NCBI GenBank assembly: GCA_017642565.1
Contig: JAGCOU010000039.1
Location: forward strand, 1 to 27,810
Direction: 5' to 3'
Source of the DNA: Alphaproteobacteria bacterium
GTDB taxonomy: Bacteria; Pseudomonadota; Alphaproteobacteria; Rs-D84
Length of the DNA: 27,810 nucleotides
A program made the translations under genes and the position numbers. Positions 1 to 7,615 of the stretch are shown piece after piece. The notes below the pieces were generated by a model, which worked only from the letters and a program-made list of their open reading frames with translations, ran no database searches and was not told where the DNA came from. Position 1 is the first letter of the stretch. Each line of letters begins with the position of its first letter.

Positions 1-1
1 G

Positions 2-64
2 CCTTTAACCAACCCAACCCGCGAAGGATATACTTTCAATGGCTGGGTGATAGATAACAATTAA
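2..64 (+). CDS. C-terminal tail of an InlB B-repeat (Listeria-Bacteroides repeat) protein, partial
   Basis: Only the last 20 codons are in the window; they read PLTNPTREGYTFNGWVIDNN and then TAA. The block PTREGYTFNGW is the hallmark of the Listeria-Bacteroides/InlB B repeat (Flg_new family), a short beta-grasp-like unit found in large exported or surface proteins of host-associated bacteria. An intrinsic terminator follows two bases after the stop, which supports this as a true gene end. The rest of the protein lies outside the window, so its size, anchoring and partner domains cannot be judged. Confidence 0.72.
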   Translation, partial: PLTNPTREGYTFNGWVIDNN

Positions 65-65
65 T

Positions 66-89
66 AAAAACGCCCGTTTGGGCGTTTTT
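66..89 (+). terminator. Intrinsic terminator
   Basis: A perfect 10-bp stem (AAAAACGCCC / GGGCGTTTTT) with loop GTTT lies directly behind the repeat-protein stop. A-run and T-run flank both sides, so it can act in both directions. Confidence 0.85.
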
Positions 90-97
90 ATTTATGG

Positions 98-365
98 GGC
101 GGTTTTACCTCGCCATAGCGCAAGCGAAAGCGGGTGACCAGTCCTCGATACACAATATCCCAAACACGAACTCTGTTTGCTCGATTTTCAATCCTTGCTT
201 CGCTTCGGTGAAAATCGGCATCGGGTGACCAGATTGCTTCGTCCAAATTACATTTGGACTACGCTCCCTTGGCTCGTTCGCTTCGCGAACCGGCATACTT
301 CCGTCTGCCTCTCGCCTGCGGGTCGAACTGGCTTCTGCCATTTCTAGAATCTGGTCACACCGAAT
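98..365. repeat. Non-coding region with scattered tRNA-His 3'-end fragments
   Basis: I see no credible gene here. Short blocks match the T-arm and acceptor end of the adjacent tRNA-His: GCGGGTGACCAG at 130-141, CGGGTGACCAGATT at 222-235, TCGAACTGGC at 323-332, and the inverted copy GAATCTGGTCAC at 348-359. The blocks are not in tRNA order and cannot fold as a tRNA. Such debris is typical of a tRNA 3' end used repeatedly as an attachment site or of imperfect duplication. The 78-codon minus-strand frame across it looks spurious. Confidence 0.5.
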
Positions 366-403
366 AAATTAAAATACCGCCACTTCGGGCGGTATTTTAA
401 TTT
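366..403 (-). terminator. Terminator after tRNA-His
   Basis: A perfect 16-bp stem (arms 366-381 and 388-403) with a 6-base loop sits one base past the encoded CCA end of tRNA-His on the minus strand. A/T runs at both ends make it look bidirectional. Confidence 0.8.
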
Positions 404-404
404 A

Positions 405-482
405 TGGGGCGGGTGACCAGATTCGAACTGGCGACATTCGGTACCACAAACCGACGCTCTAACCAACTGAGCTACACCCGCC
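405..482 (-). tRNA. tRNA-His (GUG)
   Basis: The minus strand folds as a full cloverleaf. The acceptor is GCGGGTG/CACCCGC, with the extra G-1 (482) facing discriminator C73 that is diagnostic of tRNA-His. The D arm contains AGCTCAGTTGG, and the anticodon loop TTGTGGT gives anticodon GTG. The T arm is GCCAG-TTCGAAT-CTGGT. The CCA end is encoded at 405-407. It lies downstream of tRNA-Ala on the same strand and may be co-transcribed with it. Confidence 0.95.
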
Positions 483-605
483 ATAAACTTTTGCACTTGG
501 TTCTGTGCTTTCTCTGTCCGCCTGCGCTAGTTCTTAATTTCAACGAACAAATTATCATCTTTGGATAATCTTTTCCGTTGAACGCATTAGCTACGGCGCG
601 ACACT

Positions 606-648
606 GAAATTTCTTAATTGTGCGCTTTGCGCGCAATAACGAAATTTC
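606..648. repeat. Inverted-repeat hairpin between the two tRNAs
   Basis: GAAATTTC occurs at 606-613 and again at 641-648, flanking a 9-bp stem (617-625 / 629-637, one G-U pair, loop TTT). It lies just downstream of tRNA-Ala on the minus strand and lacks a T-run, so it may be an RNA-processing hairpin rather than a terminator. Nothing else is recognisable in 483-649. Confidence 0.45.
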
Positions 649-649
649 G

Positions 650-725
650 TGGTGGAGCTGATCAGACTCGAACTGACGACCCCTTGCATGCCATGCAAGT
701 GCTCTACCAACTGAGCTACAACCCC
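650..725 (-). tRNA. tRNA-Ala (GGC)
   Basis: The minus strand gives acceptor GGGGTTG/CAGCTCC containing the G3:U70 wobble pair that defines tRNA-Ala identity. The anticodon stem is CTTGC/GCAAG with loop ATGGCAT, so the anticodon is GGC. The T arm is GTCAG-TTCGAGT-CTGAT. The CCA end is encoded at 650-652. Confidence 0.96.
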
Positions 726-739
726 ATACAGCGAAACTT

Positions 740-768
740 ATTTTATATTTCTTCTTGCCAAAAGTCAA
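740..768 (-). promoter_or_regulatory. Sigma-70-type promoter for tRNA-Ala (and perhaps tRNA-His)
   Basis: On the minus strand -35 TTGACT (768-763) and -10 TAAAAT (745-740) are separated by exactly 17 bases. The predicted start is about 8 bases before the mature tRNA-Ala 5' end. Confidence 0.75.
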
Positions 769-815
769 ATCATTTTGCTAACCTTTCCATTAGGTTATAT
801 TTTAAGGAGTTTTTT

Positions 816-1376
816 ATGGATTATTCTTCACTGAAATTAGAAGCGGAACAAAAGACCGCACAAACACTTGAAGTTTTACAAAGCGAATTCGCTGGATTGC
901 GCACTGGGCGTGCCTCTGTGCATTTGTTAGACGGGGTCAAAGTGCCTGCTTACGGTTCCGAAATCCCGTTAAATCAAGTTGCCACAGTATCAACACCTGA
1001 CAACCAAACTTTGTCTGTGACTGTGTGGGATATTACTAATGCGCCGCTGGTCGAAAAAGCGATTCGCGATTCGGGGTTGGGTTTAAACCCTATGACTGCT
1101 GGTGGGGTTATTCGCTTAAACATGCCACCACTCACCGAAGAACGCAGACGCGAATTAACCAAGGTTGCTGGCAAATACGCAGAAGAAGCAAAAATTTCTA
1201 TGCGCAATATTCGCCAAGATGCTATGAACAAAATTAAACGCGCTGTGACTGACAAAGAAATTTCCGAAGACGATCAACACAAATACGAAGAAGATATTCA
1301 AAAAGTATTTGATGGTCGTGGCAGCGAAGTTGATGCCATGCTTAAACAAAAAGAAGCGGACATTATGTCTATATAA
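816..1376 (+). CDS. frr: Ribosome recycling factor
   Basis: The 186-residue protein splits post-termination ribosomes together with EF-G, allowing subunits and tRNA to be reused. Length equals the usual ~185. Family motifs are present: the RTGRAS segment near residue 30, the TVWD segment in the middle, and the PPLTEERRREL helix near residue 110. The open frame runs further upstream, but the ATG at 816 is chosen because AAGGAG (804-809) precedes it at normal spacing and the protein then begins where the family begins. uppS and cdsA follow, as in most proteobacteria, but pyrH is not upstream; tRNA genes are. Confidence 0.96.
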   Translation: MDYSSLKLEAEQKTAQTLEVLQSEFAGLRTGRASVHLLDGVKVPAYGSEIPLNQVATVSTPDNQTLSVTVWDITNAPLVEKAIRDSGLGLNPMTAGGVIRLNMPPLTEERRRELTKVAGKYAEEAKISMRNIRQDAMNKIKRAVTDKEISEDDQHKYEEDIQKVFDGRGSEVDAMLKQKEADIMSI

Positions 1377-1424
1377 CAATAACCCAATATAAAACTTAAC
1401 ATTTTATATATTAAGGATTTAGAT

Positions 1425-2177
1425 ATGCTCAAATTTTTTAAGAAAAAAGATTTTGTAAAACCAACCAAAATTCCTCAACACATTGCTTTTATTTGTGATG
1501 GAAATCGCAGATGGGCAGAGGCACGTGGCCTGCCACCATTAGAGGGACATCGTGCTGGAATTTCTAATTTTGAAAACATGGTCGATTGGTTTATTGGTCA
1601 AGGTGTTTCTACTATAACTTTCTATTTATTTTCTACGGAAAACTGGAATCGCAGTGAAGAGGAAGTTAATTTCTTGATGAATTTATTTATCACTGAAATA
1701 GAAAAAAATATTAAACACGCGATTGAAAAGAATTTGCGTTATCGTGTTGTCGGTTCACGCGAAAGACTGCCAAAAAAGTTAGCAAAACTTTGCGATGAAT
1801 TAGAAGAAAAATCTGCCGAAAATACTGGTGGCACAGTTGTGTTTGCTTTGAACTACGGCGGTCAAGATGAAATTGTGCGTGCTGTGAATGCTGCGATTGC
1901 AGACGGTAAACCTGTGACACTTGAAACTTTTGAAACTTATCTTGATACTGGTGAATTACTACCAGTAGATTTGATGGTTCGCACAAGTAATGAATGTCGC
2001 ATTTCTAATTTCTTGCTTTGGAAATTGGCTTATGCAGAATTATTATTTATTCCAGAACATTGGCCTGATTTAATTAGAGATGAAAAATTATGGCAACGCG
2101 TTTTGCAAGAATACCAAAAACGCGATAGACGTTTTGGTGGTGGAAAAAAGAAAAACTATTCAGGAAAACAAAAATGA
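1425..2177 (+). CDS. uppS: Isoprenyl (undecaprenyl) diphosphate synthase
   Basis: Cytosolic cis-prenyltransferase that adds isopentenyl units to farnesyl diphosphate to make the C55 lipid carrier for peptidoglycan and O-antigen. The 250 residues show the catalytic block IAFICDGNRRWA with Asp25, then GHRAG near residue 41, the FSTENW motif, and a C-terminal block with RISNFLLWKLAYAE. DGNRRWA replaces the more common DGNGRWA, and RTSNECR stands where RTGGE(Q/K)R is usual; both look tolerable. AAGGAT gives the ribosome binding site. The stop overlaps the cdsA start by ATGA, so the two are translationally coupled. Confidence 0.95.
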   Translation: MLKFFKKKDFVKPTKIPQHIAFICDGNRRWAEARGLPPLEGHRAGISNFENMVDWFIGQGVSTITFYLFSTENWNRSEEEVNFLMNLFITEIEKNIKHAIEKNLRYRVVGSRERLPKKLAKLCDELEEKSAENTGGTVVFALNYGGQDEIVRAVNAAIADGKPVTLETFETYLDTGELLPVDLMVRTSNECRISNFLLWKLAYAELLFIPEHWPDLIRDEKLWQRVLQEYQKRDRRFGGGKKKNYSGKQK

Positions 2178-2845
2178 AAATAACTGATTTATCTAATACT
2201 GTGTTAAGATTCGTATCTGCGGCAGCGTTGCTGGTCGCTTTGATTGGCATTATCGCATTGGAAACAAACTTCCCTGCCCTTCATATCGTGAGATGGGCTG
2301 GCGTTGTGATAATGGTTGGCGCTATCGCGGAAATGTTCAAATGTTTAAGCGCAACAGATTCTGAAACTTTTAATAAAAATTCTTTTTATTTCATAACGTT
2401 CACAGTCTGGCTGTTTTTGATGCTGGTATCGGTTTATTTTGTCGGCGCACGCCCGTGGATTATGCTTTGGCTGTTGTTAATCATAGTTGGTGCAGATGTT
2501 GGCGGTTGGCTTTTTGGTTTAATACTGGGCGGTGATAAAATGTGGGAAAGATTATCCGCTCACAAAACTTGGTCCGGACAAATCGGTGGTATCATTTGTG
2601 GAACAATGATGTCTGTCCTGTTTTTCTTGCATTATAAACCGTTCGGCGAAGATGCATTGTTTGCCGTTCTGTTTGGGGTTACGATATCGTTATTATCTCA
2701 ATATGGTGATTTAACAGCGAGTTTTATCAAAAGATGTTTGGGCATAAAAGATTTTGGAACTTTGTTGCCTGGACACGGTGGAATACTGGACAGATTTGAT
2801 GGCTGGATTTATGTCTTGCCTTTCATGTGGTTTTTTATTAAATAA
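2174..2845 (+). CDS. cdsA: Phosphatidate cytidylyltransferase
   Basis: Integral membrane enzyme that converts phosphatidic acid and CTP to CDP-diacylglycerol, the entry to phospholipid synthesis. The C-terminal signature is clear: KRCLGIKDFGTLLPGHGGIL followed by DRFDG. Several hydrophobic segments span the protein. At 223 residues it is shorter than the usual 260-285, with the N-terminal membrane helices reduced. It overlaps uppS by 4 bases and is followed directly by rseP; dxr, often next to cdsA in proteobacteria, is absent. Confidence 0.93.
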   Translation: MKITDLSNTVLRFVSAAALLVALIGIIALETNFPALHIVRWAGVVIMVGAIAEMFKCLSATDSETFNKNSFYFITFTVWLFLMLVSVYFVGARPWIMLWLLLIIVGADVGGWLFGLILGGDKMWERLSAHKTWSGQIGGIICGTMMSVLFFLHYKPFGEDALFAVLFGVTISLLSQYGDLTASFIKRCLGIKDFGTLLPGHGGILDRFDGWIYVLPFMWFFIK

Positions 2846-2860
2846 CAACGCAAGGATATT

Positions 2861-3922
2861 ATGATGCATACCATTTTAACAATTATCGCTTTGCTTATAG
2901 TTCTGGGAGTAGTCGTTTTTATTCACGAAGCAGGACATTTTTTGGCGGCGCGTTGGGCAGGTGTTCGTGTAAATGCCTTTTCTATTGGTTTTGGTCCTGC
3001 GATTGTTAAATGGAAAGATAAACATAATACTGTGTGGAAATTGTGCTGTTTGCCACTTGGCGGATATGTTTCTATATACGGTCAGGAAGATATGTTTGAC
3101 CGCAAAAAATATGCTGCTTTGCCAAAGGCTAAAAAGATTGGACATTATCTTTCGGTGCCTGCGTGGAAACAGTTTATAATTATTGCCGCTGGTGTGTTTA
3201 TGAATTTTATGCTGGCTTGGACAATTTATTCGGCTGATTTTATGTTCCGCTCTAGAACCGTTCAATTACCTGTTATTGGTCAGGTTGTTCGCGAAAGTGT
3301 CGCTTTTAATGCGGGCGTTAGGGCTGGCGATGTAATTGTAAAAATTGATAATTCTCGTATTGCCAATTGGGGTGAATTAATTATCGCAAAAGAACTCGCT
3401 GATAAACATAACGCAAATGTTTTAATTTCGCGTGGCGGAGATTTGGTTAGGGTTACTTTGACTCCTGCTGAAAGATGGGGACTTATCGCGGACGGCAGCA
3501 AAACAGTAAGTCGCAAAAAAGGATTTTTTAACGCGTGGTATTGGGGTCTGCGTGAAACTTATCACCAGTCCAAGACTTTGTTGATTGTGTTAAAACAGAT
3601 TATCACCGGTGAACGCTCTTCTAAACAATTAGGGTCTTTCATAACTATTGCCCAGGTTTCTGGTCACGCATTAGAGGCCGGTTTCTTTGTATTCTTATCC
3701 ATAATCGCCCTGCTTTCTGTGAATTTGGGTGTAATCAATTTGTTGCCTCTGCCAGTGCTTGATGGTGGCTATCTGTTAATATTAATCATAGAAGCAATTA
3801 CCCGTCGCAAACTCGGTGGCAAGGCAATGGAAGTGACTATATTGTTTGGCTGGATTTTAATTGCGCTGTTATTTGCATTTACTATGTGGAACGATATAGC
3901 ACGCGTATTTGGATTAAATTAA
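2861..3922 (+). CDS. rseP: Site-2 membrane zinc metalloprotease RseP
   Basis: Intramembrane protease that cleaves membrane anchors of anti-sigma factors or signal-peptide remnants. The zinc motif HEAGH is at residues 22-26 within the first membrane helix, and the third zinc ligand motif is VLDGG with Asp301 in a C-terminal helix. The central part contains one PDZ-like domain (VIGQVVRESVAFNAGVRAGD region). At 353 residues it is a single-PDZ form, as in many alphaproteobacteria, against about 450 with two PDZ domains in E. coli. RBS CAAGGAT precedes the ATGATG start. Confidence 0.94.
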   Translation: MMHTILTIIALLIVLGVVVFIHEAGHFLAARWAGVRVNAFSIGFGPAIVKWKDKHNTVWKLCCLPLGGYVSIYGQEDMFDRKKYAALPKAKKIGHYLSVPAWKQFIIIAAGVFMNFMLAWTIYSADFMFRSRTVQLPVIGQVVRESVAFNAGVRAGDVIVKIDNSRIANWGELIIAKELADKHNANVLISRGGDLVRVTLTPAERWGLIADGSKTVSRKKGFFNAWYWGLRETYHQSKTLLIVLKQIITGERSSKQLGSFITIAQVSGHALEAGFFVFLSIIALLSVNLGVINLLPLPVLDGGYLLILIIEAITRRKLGGKAMEVTILFGWILIALLFAFTMWNDIARVFGLN

Positions 3923-3933
3923 AGAGATGATAG

Positions 3934-4155
3934 ATGAATATATTGAACTATAAACCTGTTGCTGGACAAACTATTGAGGAAGCCATTAATGCAGCCGTGC
4001 GATTGGCGAAAGAAAACAATTGCGTTGTTATTGCTGTGATTAATGATATTGTTATGTTTATGAATAAAAAAACTAATCCCAAACAGGCAACAAAAGATTA
4101 CAGAGATAAAGTAAATTTGAGATATTATATTAATCGAACAATAAGAACGAAATAA
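3934..4155 (+). CDS. Small hypothetical protein, first of a tandem paralogous pair
   Basis: A 73-residue soluble protein with no recognised family. It starts at an ATG with AAAGAGA upstream, 11 bases after rseP. An amphipathic N-terminal helix (TIEEAINAAVRLAKE) is followed by a hydrophobic strand (VVIAVINDIVMFMNK) and a basic C-terminus (RYYINRTIRTK). The same plan recurs in the next gene: xIxEAIxxA, a V-I-N/D strand ending in NK, then an Asn-Ile/Phe-Asn-containing basic tail. The position between rseP and bamA suggests an envelope-related operon, but the function is unknown. The protein is strongly basic at the C-terminus. Confidence 0.65.
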   Translation: MNILNYKPVAGQTIEEAINAAVRLAKENNCVVIAVINDIVMFMNKKTNPKQATKDYRDKVNLRYYINRTIRTK

Positions 4156-4173
4156 AAAGATTGGGTTTTTGAT

Positions 4174-4392
4174 ATGATAGAAAAAAAAGTTAATAATCGG
4201 CAACCGCAGACTGATATTAAAGAAGCGATTCAATTGGCACAAGCATCTAAAGAAGATGTTATGGTGATTTTTGACAATGTTTTTGCTTTTGTAAACAAAG
4301 ATTCTGTGGCCGACAAGGTCATAGGTGAATTATATTATAAAATGAGCCAACGCAATTTTATAAATGCTTTTATTAGACCAAGGAACAAATGA
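4174..4392 (+). CDS. Small hypothetical protein, second of the tandem pair
   Basis: A 72-residue protein resembling its upstream neighbour: DIKEAIQLAQ helix, a VMVIFDNVFAFVNK strand matching VVIAVINDIVMFMNK, and the basic tail NFINAFIRPRNK. The sequence before the ATG lacks a strong Shine-Dalgarno, so expression may depend on coupling to the upstream gene 18 bases away. Its stop overlaps the bamA start (ATGA at 4389-4392), tying it to bamA translation. Function is unknown; the pair appears to come from a local duplication. Confidence 0.65.
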   Translation: MIEKKVNNRQPQTDIKEAIQLAQASKEDVMVIFDNVFAFVNKDSVADKVIGELYYKMSQRNFINAFIRPRNK

Positions 4393-6668
4393 AAAAAATA
4401 TTATTAAAGTCTTATTTGGTTCTAATTTTAAGCACATTCTGTGCGATTGATGCACATGCAACGGTTTTGTCTCGTATTGATGTTTCAGGAAATCAGCGCA
4501 TGGATGATGAATCTATACGAATTTTGTCCGAAGTAAAAGTTGGAAGCAATGTTAATTCTGAAACAGTTAACGATGTTGCAAAAAAATTGCAATCAAGCGG
4601 ATATTTTTCGTCTGTGAATGCTTCACTTGACGGCAGCGTTCTTAGAATCAAAGTAGAAGAAGCGCCAATTATAAATATGGTCACAGTCGAAGGTAACGAT
4701 GAAATAGATACTGATGATTTGAAAAAAGAAATCAAAACCAAAGAACGCGCTTCTTATGATAAATCTGTTATTGGTGGCGATGTTCAACGCATGCTGACTT
4801 TGTATCAACGCAAGGGTTTTTTTGGAACAAAAATCAATCCAAAGAAAATCGATTTAGACAATAATCGTGTAAATGTTGTCTATGAAATTAAAGAAGGACA
4901 TCCAACATATATTGAAGACATAGATTTTGAAAATAATAAAAAGTTTAGTTCACGAACTTTGCGTGGCGAATTGCTTTCGCGGGAACATGCTTGGTGGCGA
5001 TTCATGACTCAGTTTGATGTTTATGACGAAGACAGAATTCAATATGATCAACAATTATTACATCAATTTTATATGCGAAATGGTTTTCTCGATTTTCGTA
5101 TAACTGATGTCAAAGGGAATTTTACAGAAAACCGTGAATACTATTCTGTAAAATATACTGTTGATGAAGGCGAACAATACAGAATTGGTGATATTTCCAT
5201 AGATAATCCTTTTGATGATGTGCCGTCAAAAGAATTAGACAAGGTTTTAACTGTATCCAAAAAAGATATTTATAATATTGATGAAATTGATGCAACCATA
5301 GAGGCTTTGCGTGGGGCTGTGGCAGACCATGGATATGCTTTTATCAATATTGAACCTGTGACAGAAAAACATGATGATACACGCACTGTGGATATAAAAT
5401 TTGAAATCAAAAAGACTAATCGTATTTATATCAACAGTATAAATTTACTCGGCAATGTGCGAACATTTGATAATGTAATTGAACATCATTTACCTATGCG
5501 CGAGGGCGATCCTTTCTCGTTACAAACTATCGAGACAGGTCGTCAAAATTTAATGCACACACGCTATTTCAAAGATGTCCAAATGGTTCCTACGCGGCTT
5601 GCCGATGCAAATATGATGAATTTGGATGTCAAGGTTGAAGAACAACCAACAGGCGAACTGTCCGGCGGTTTGGGTTGGTCTACTATCAATGGTTTTATGG
5701 TTGATGCCGGTATTACTGAAAATAATTTTATGGGACGCGGTCAAATTGTACAAATTAAGGGTTCTATTGCACAGTATCAAAGACAGGCTTTGTTCAGTTT
5801 CACAGAACCTTTCTTGTTTAATCGTGAATTGTCTGGTGGGGTGGATGTATCTTATACTCAATATAAATATTCAAGTCTTGGTGGTTATGGATACGACCGT
5901 GATTCTTTTATGGTTGCAGGAAGATTGGGGTGGAGATTAACAGACCATTGGACACAAACTATGCGCCTATCTGCTTCATTCGACCAAAACTATGATTTAC
6001 AACTTGGTGGATGGAAAAAAGCAAATCTTTATACTTTGGGGACAAATTTGCGTTATTATAATTTAAAAACAAACTTTCAACAGAACACTCATACGGGTAT
6101 TGTTGGTAATTTAGGTGCAGCATATACTGGTTTTGGTGGCACAAATACTTTTATGAGGTATAGCGCAGATATTACAGGACTGGTGAATTTCCTTGATGAC
6201 AGATGGCAATTAAAATCTTCGTGGGAATTTGGTTATTTACAATCTTTGGAAAGCGACAATTATATTCCACGTGTTTATCGTTACTTCCTTGGTGGGGAAT
6301 CTTTGCGTGGTTTTGATGTTGCAGGTGTTGGTTCACGAAACTGGTTTTACAGGACCTATTCTTTGGGTGGTTTGTGGCGCGCTAATGGTTCAACCCAGTT
6401 GAATTTCCCAATATTTATTCCTGATGAATATCAAATCAAAGGTTTTGTTTTTGCTGACTATGGTATCTTAGGCAAACCACCAAGACGCGAGTTTCAATAC
6501 CAAGGGCGCGATAATATCATAGACCAAAGTTGGCGAACTTCTGTTGGTGTGGGTATTTATTGGAATACACCTATGGGTCCTATGAATTTCTCGTGGGGCT
6601 GGCCACTGAAAGTTAATAAATACGATGACGAACGCAGATTCTTGTTGTCTTTTGCAACACAGTTCTAG
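4389..6668 (+). CDS. bamA: Outer membrane protein assembly factor BamA
   Basis: Omp85-family pore that folds and inserts beta-barrel proteins into the outer membrane. The 759 residues comprise a signal peptide (hydrophobic core to about residue 20, cleavage after AHA at 24), five POTRA-like repeats over about residues 25-420, and a 16-strand barrel. The barrel holds the SLRGF motif of the lid loop and ends in the terminal Phe required for barrel recognition (SFATQF). Length is typical. The skp-lpxD-fabZ-lpxA genes that usually follow bamA are not here; a T4SS-like lipoprotein and VirB8-like genes follow instead. Confidence 0.97.
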   Translation: MKKILLKSYLVLILSTFCAIDAHATVLSRIDVSGNQRMDDESIRILSEVKVGSNVNSETVNDVAKKLQSSGYFSSVNASLDGSVLRIKVEEAPIINMVTVEGNDEIDTDDLKKEIKTKERASYDKSVIGGDVQRMLTLYQRKGFFGTKINPKKIDLDNNRVNVVYEIKEGHPTYIEDIDFENNKKFSSRTLRGELLSREHAWWRFMTQFDVYDEDRIQYDQQLLHQFYMRNGFLDFRITDVKGNFTENREYYSVKYTVDEGEQYRIGDISIDNPFDDVPSKELDKVLTVSKKDIYNIDEIDATIEALRGAVADHGYAFINIEPVTEKHDDTRTVDIKFEIKKTNRIYINSINLLGNVRTFDNVIEHHLPMREGDPFSLQTIETGRQNLMHTRYFKDVQMVPTRLADANMMNLDVKVEEQPTGELSGGLGWSTINGFMVDAGITENNFMGRGQIVQIKGSIAQYQRQALFSFTEPFLFNRELSGGVDVSYTQYKYSSLGGYGYDRDSFMVAGRLGWRLTDHWTQTMRLSASFDQNYDLQLGGWKKANLYTLGTNLRYYNLKTNFQQNTHTGIVGNLGAAYTGFGGTNTFMRYSADITGLVNFLDDRWQLKSSWEFGYLQSLESDNYIPRVYRYFLGGESLRGFDVAGVGSRNWFYRTYSLGGLWRANGSTQLNFPIFIPDEYQIKGFVFADYGILGKPPRREFQYQGRDNIIDQSWRTSVGVGIYWNTPMGPMNFSWGWPLKVNKYDDERRFLLSFATQF

Positions 6669-6678
6669 TTGTTTTGTC

Positions 6679-6708
6679 TTGACGAGGGAGATTATTTTTT
6701 CTTATAAT
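6679..6708 (+). promoter_or_regulatory. Sigma-70-type promoter of the VirB7-VirB8 gene set
   Basis: TTGACG (6679-6684) and a perfect TATAAT (6703-6708) are spaced by 18 bases, giving a start near 6715. It lies between the bamA stop and the small lipoprotein gene, so this set can be expressed apart from the bam operon. The ribosome binding site AAAGGAG follows at about 6719-6725. Confidence 0.8.
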
Positions 6709-6730
6709 TTTTACAAAGAAAGGAGAAAGC

Positions 6731-6886
6731 ATGAAAAAAATTCTTGTAATTTGCACATTGGCGATTGCTGGTTTATCAATGTCTGGTTGCGGTCAAATAT
6801 ACGACAGTGAACCAGTCAGCATTGGATATGATAACAATGAATTAAAGTTAAGCCCATGCGCTTGCATATTGGTATACCAAGCCTAG
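6731..6886 (+). CDS. Small VirB7-like lipoprotein
   Basis: A 51-residue gene with strong RBS (AAAGGAG). MKKILVICTLAIAGLSMSGC is a lipoprotein signal with Cys20 as the lipidation site (lipobox MSGC), leaving a mature peptide of 32 residues that contains a CAC pair near the C-terminus. VirB7 of VirB-type T4SS is a lipoprotein of just this size encoded directly before virB8, and two VirB8-like genes follow here. The name rests on size, lipobox and position, because VirB7 proteins share little sequence. An unrelated small lipoprotein cannot be excluded. Confidence 0.7.
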   Translation: MKKILVICTLAIAGLSMSGCGQIYDSEPVSIGYDNNELKLSPCACILVYQA

Positions 6887-6913
6887 TGATAATTATTAAA
6901 ATGGGGGGATTGA

Positions 6914-7615
6914 TTGGATTATCCAAACAATTTTAATTTACCTGCGTTCAAAGCGGGCAAAACGATTGCCTTGTCCCGCTCTGTTGCTATTTGGATTTCT
7001 TTGGTTTTCTTTTTAATTATTGCCGCGTGCGGTTTTATAATATTGCAAATTCACTTTAAACAGAATTTTCCATTTTTGTTATCAGTTGACCCTTTGACTG
7101 ATGAATGGACTGTTATCACTTATCCCAAAGAAAACAAAGAAAGCATCTCTCAATATAAATTCATCCAGGAAAAATTGGTGAACGATTTTGTTAATGATTG
7201 GTTCACTATATCCAGCAACGAAAAAATCAATGAGATGCGATGGCAGGCATGCACCAGGGAAGAATGCGAACAACCAGAAAAATTTAAACCATCAAATCTA
7301 ACTTGTTCGTTGTCGTGTAAATCTTCTGTAACTTTGTTTGAAGAATTTCAAACCAAAGTCTTGCCTGATTATCGTGCGCGTGTAGAACAAGCAAAAGAAA
7401 CATGGACCATTGACGGGCAATTAATAACACCTATGTCTGTTTCTCAAAACGGTAGTTCTTGGCAGGTATATGCTGTTATAAAATCTTCTATGATGCCAAG
7501 TTTTGATGTGTTGATTTTCATAGATATTGCACGCAACATCGAAGCATATCCTGTGACCTTTGGCTATTATGTCAGTCAGTTTAACTCTTACCGAATTGGG
7601 CTTTACAATGAATAA
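6914..7615 (+). CDS. VirB8-like T4SS inner-membrane protein, first paralogue
   Basis: 233 residues: a short cytoplasmic N-terminus, one membrane helix at about 25-48, then a periplasmic domain of the size expected for the NTF2-like VirB8 fold. The helix containing FVNDWFTISSNEKINEMRW and the C-terminal strands after SSWQVYAVI fit a divergent VirB8. VirB8 dimers nucleate assembly of the T4SS core. TTG at 6914 is chosen because GGGGGG (6903-6908) lies 5 bases upstream and no ATG exists early in the frame. Four cysteines between residues about 113 and 135 are unusual and could form disulfides. Family assignment is moderate and supported mainly by context. Confidence 0.65.
   Translation: MDYPNNFNLPAFKAGKTIALSRSVAIWISLVFFLIIAACGFIILQIHFKQNFPFLLSVDPLTDEWTVITYPKENKESISQYKFIQEKLVNDFVNDWFTISSNEKINEMRWQACTREECEQPEKFKPSNLTCSLSCKSSVTLFEEFQTKVLPDYRARVEQAKETWTIDGQLITPMSVSQNGSSWQVYAVIKSSMMPSFDVLIFIDIARNIEAYPVTFGYYVSQFNSYRIGLYNE

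Noticed and set aside
105..341. 78-codon minus-strand open frame
   Set aside because: It lies over tRNA-derived debris, has low-complexity charged content, no ribosome binding site and no family pattern.
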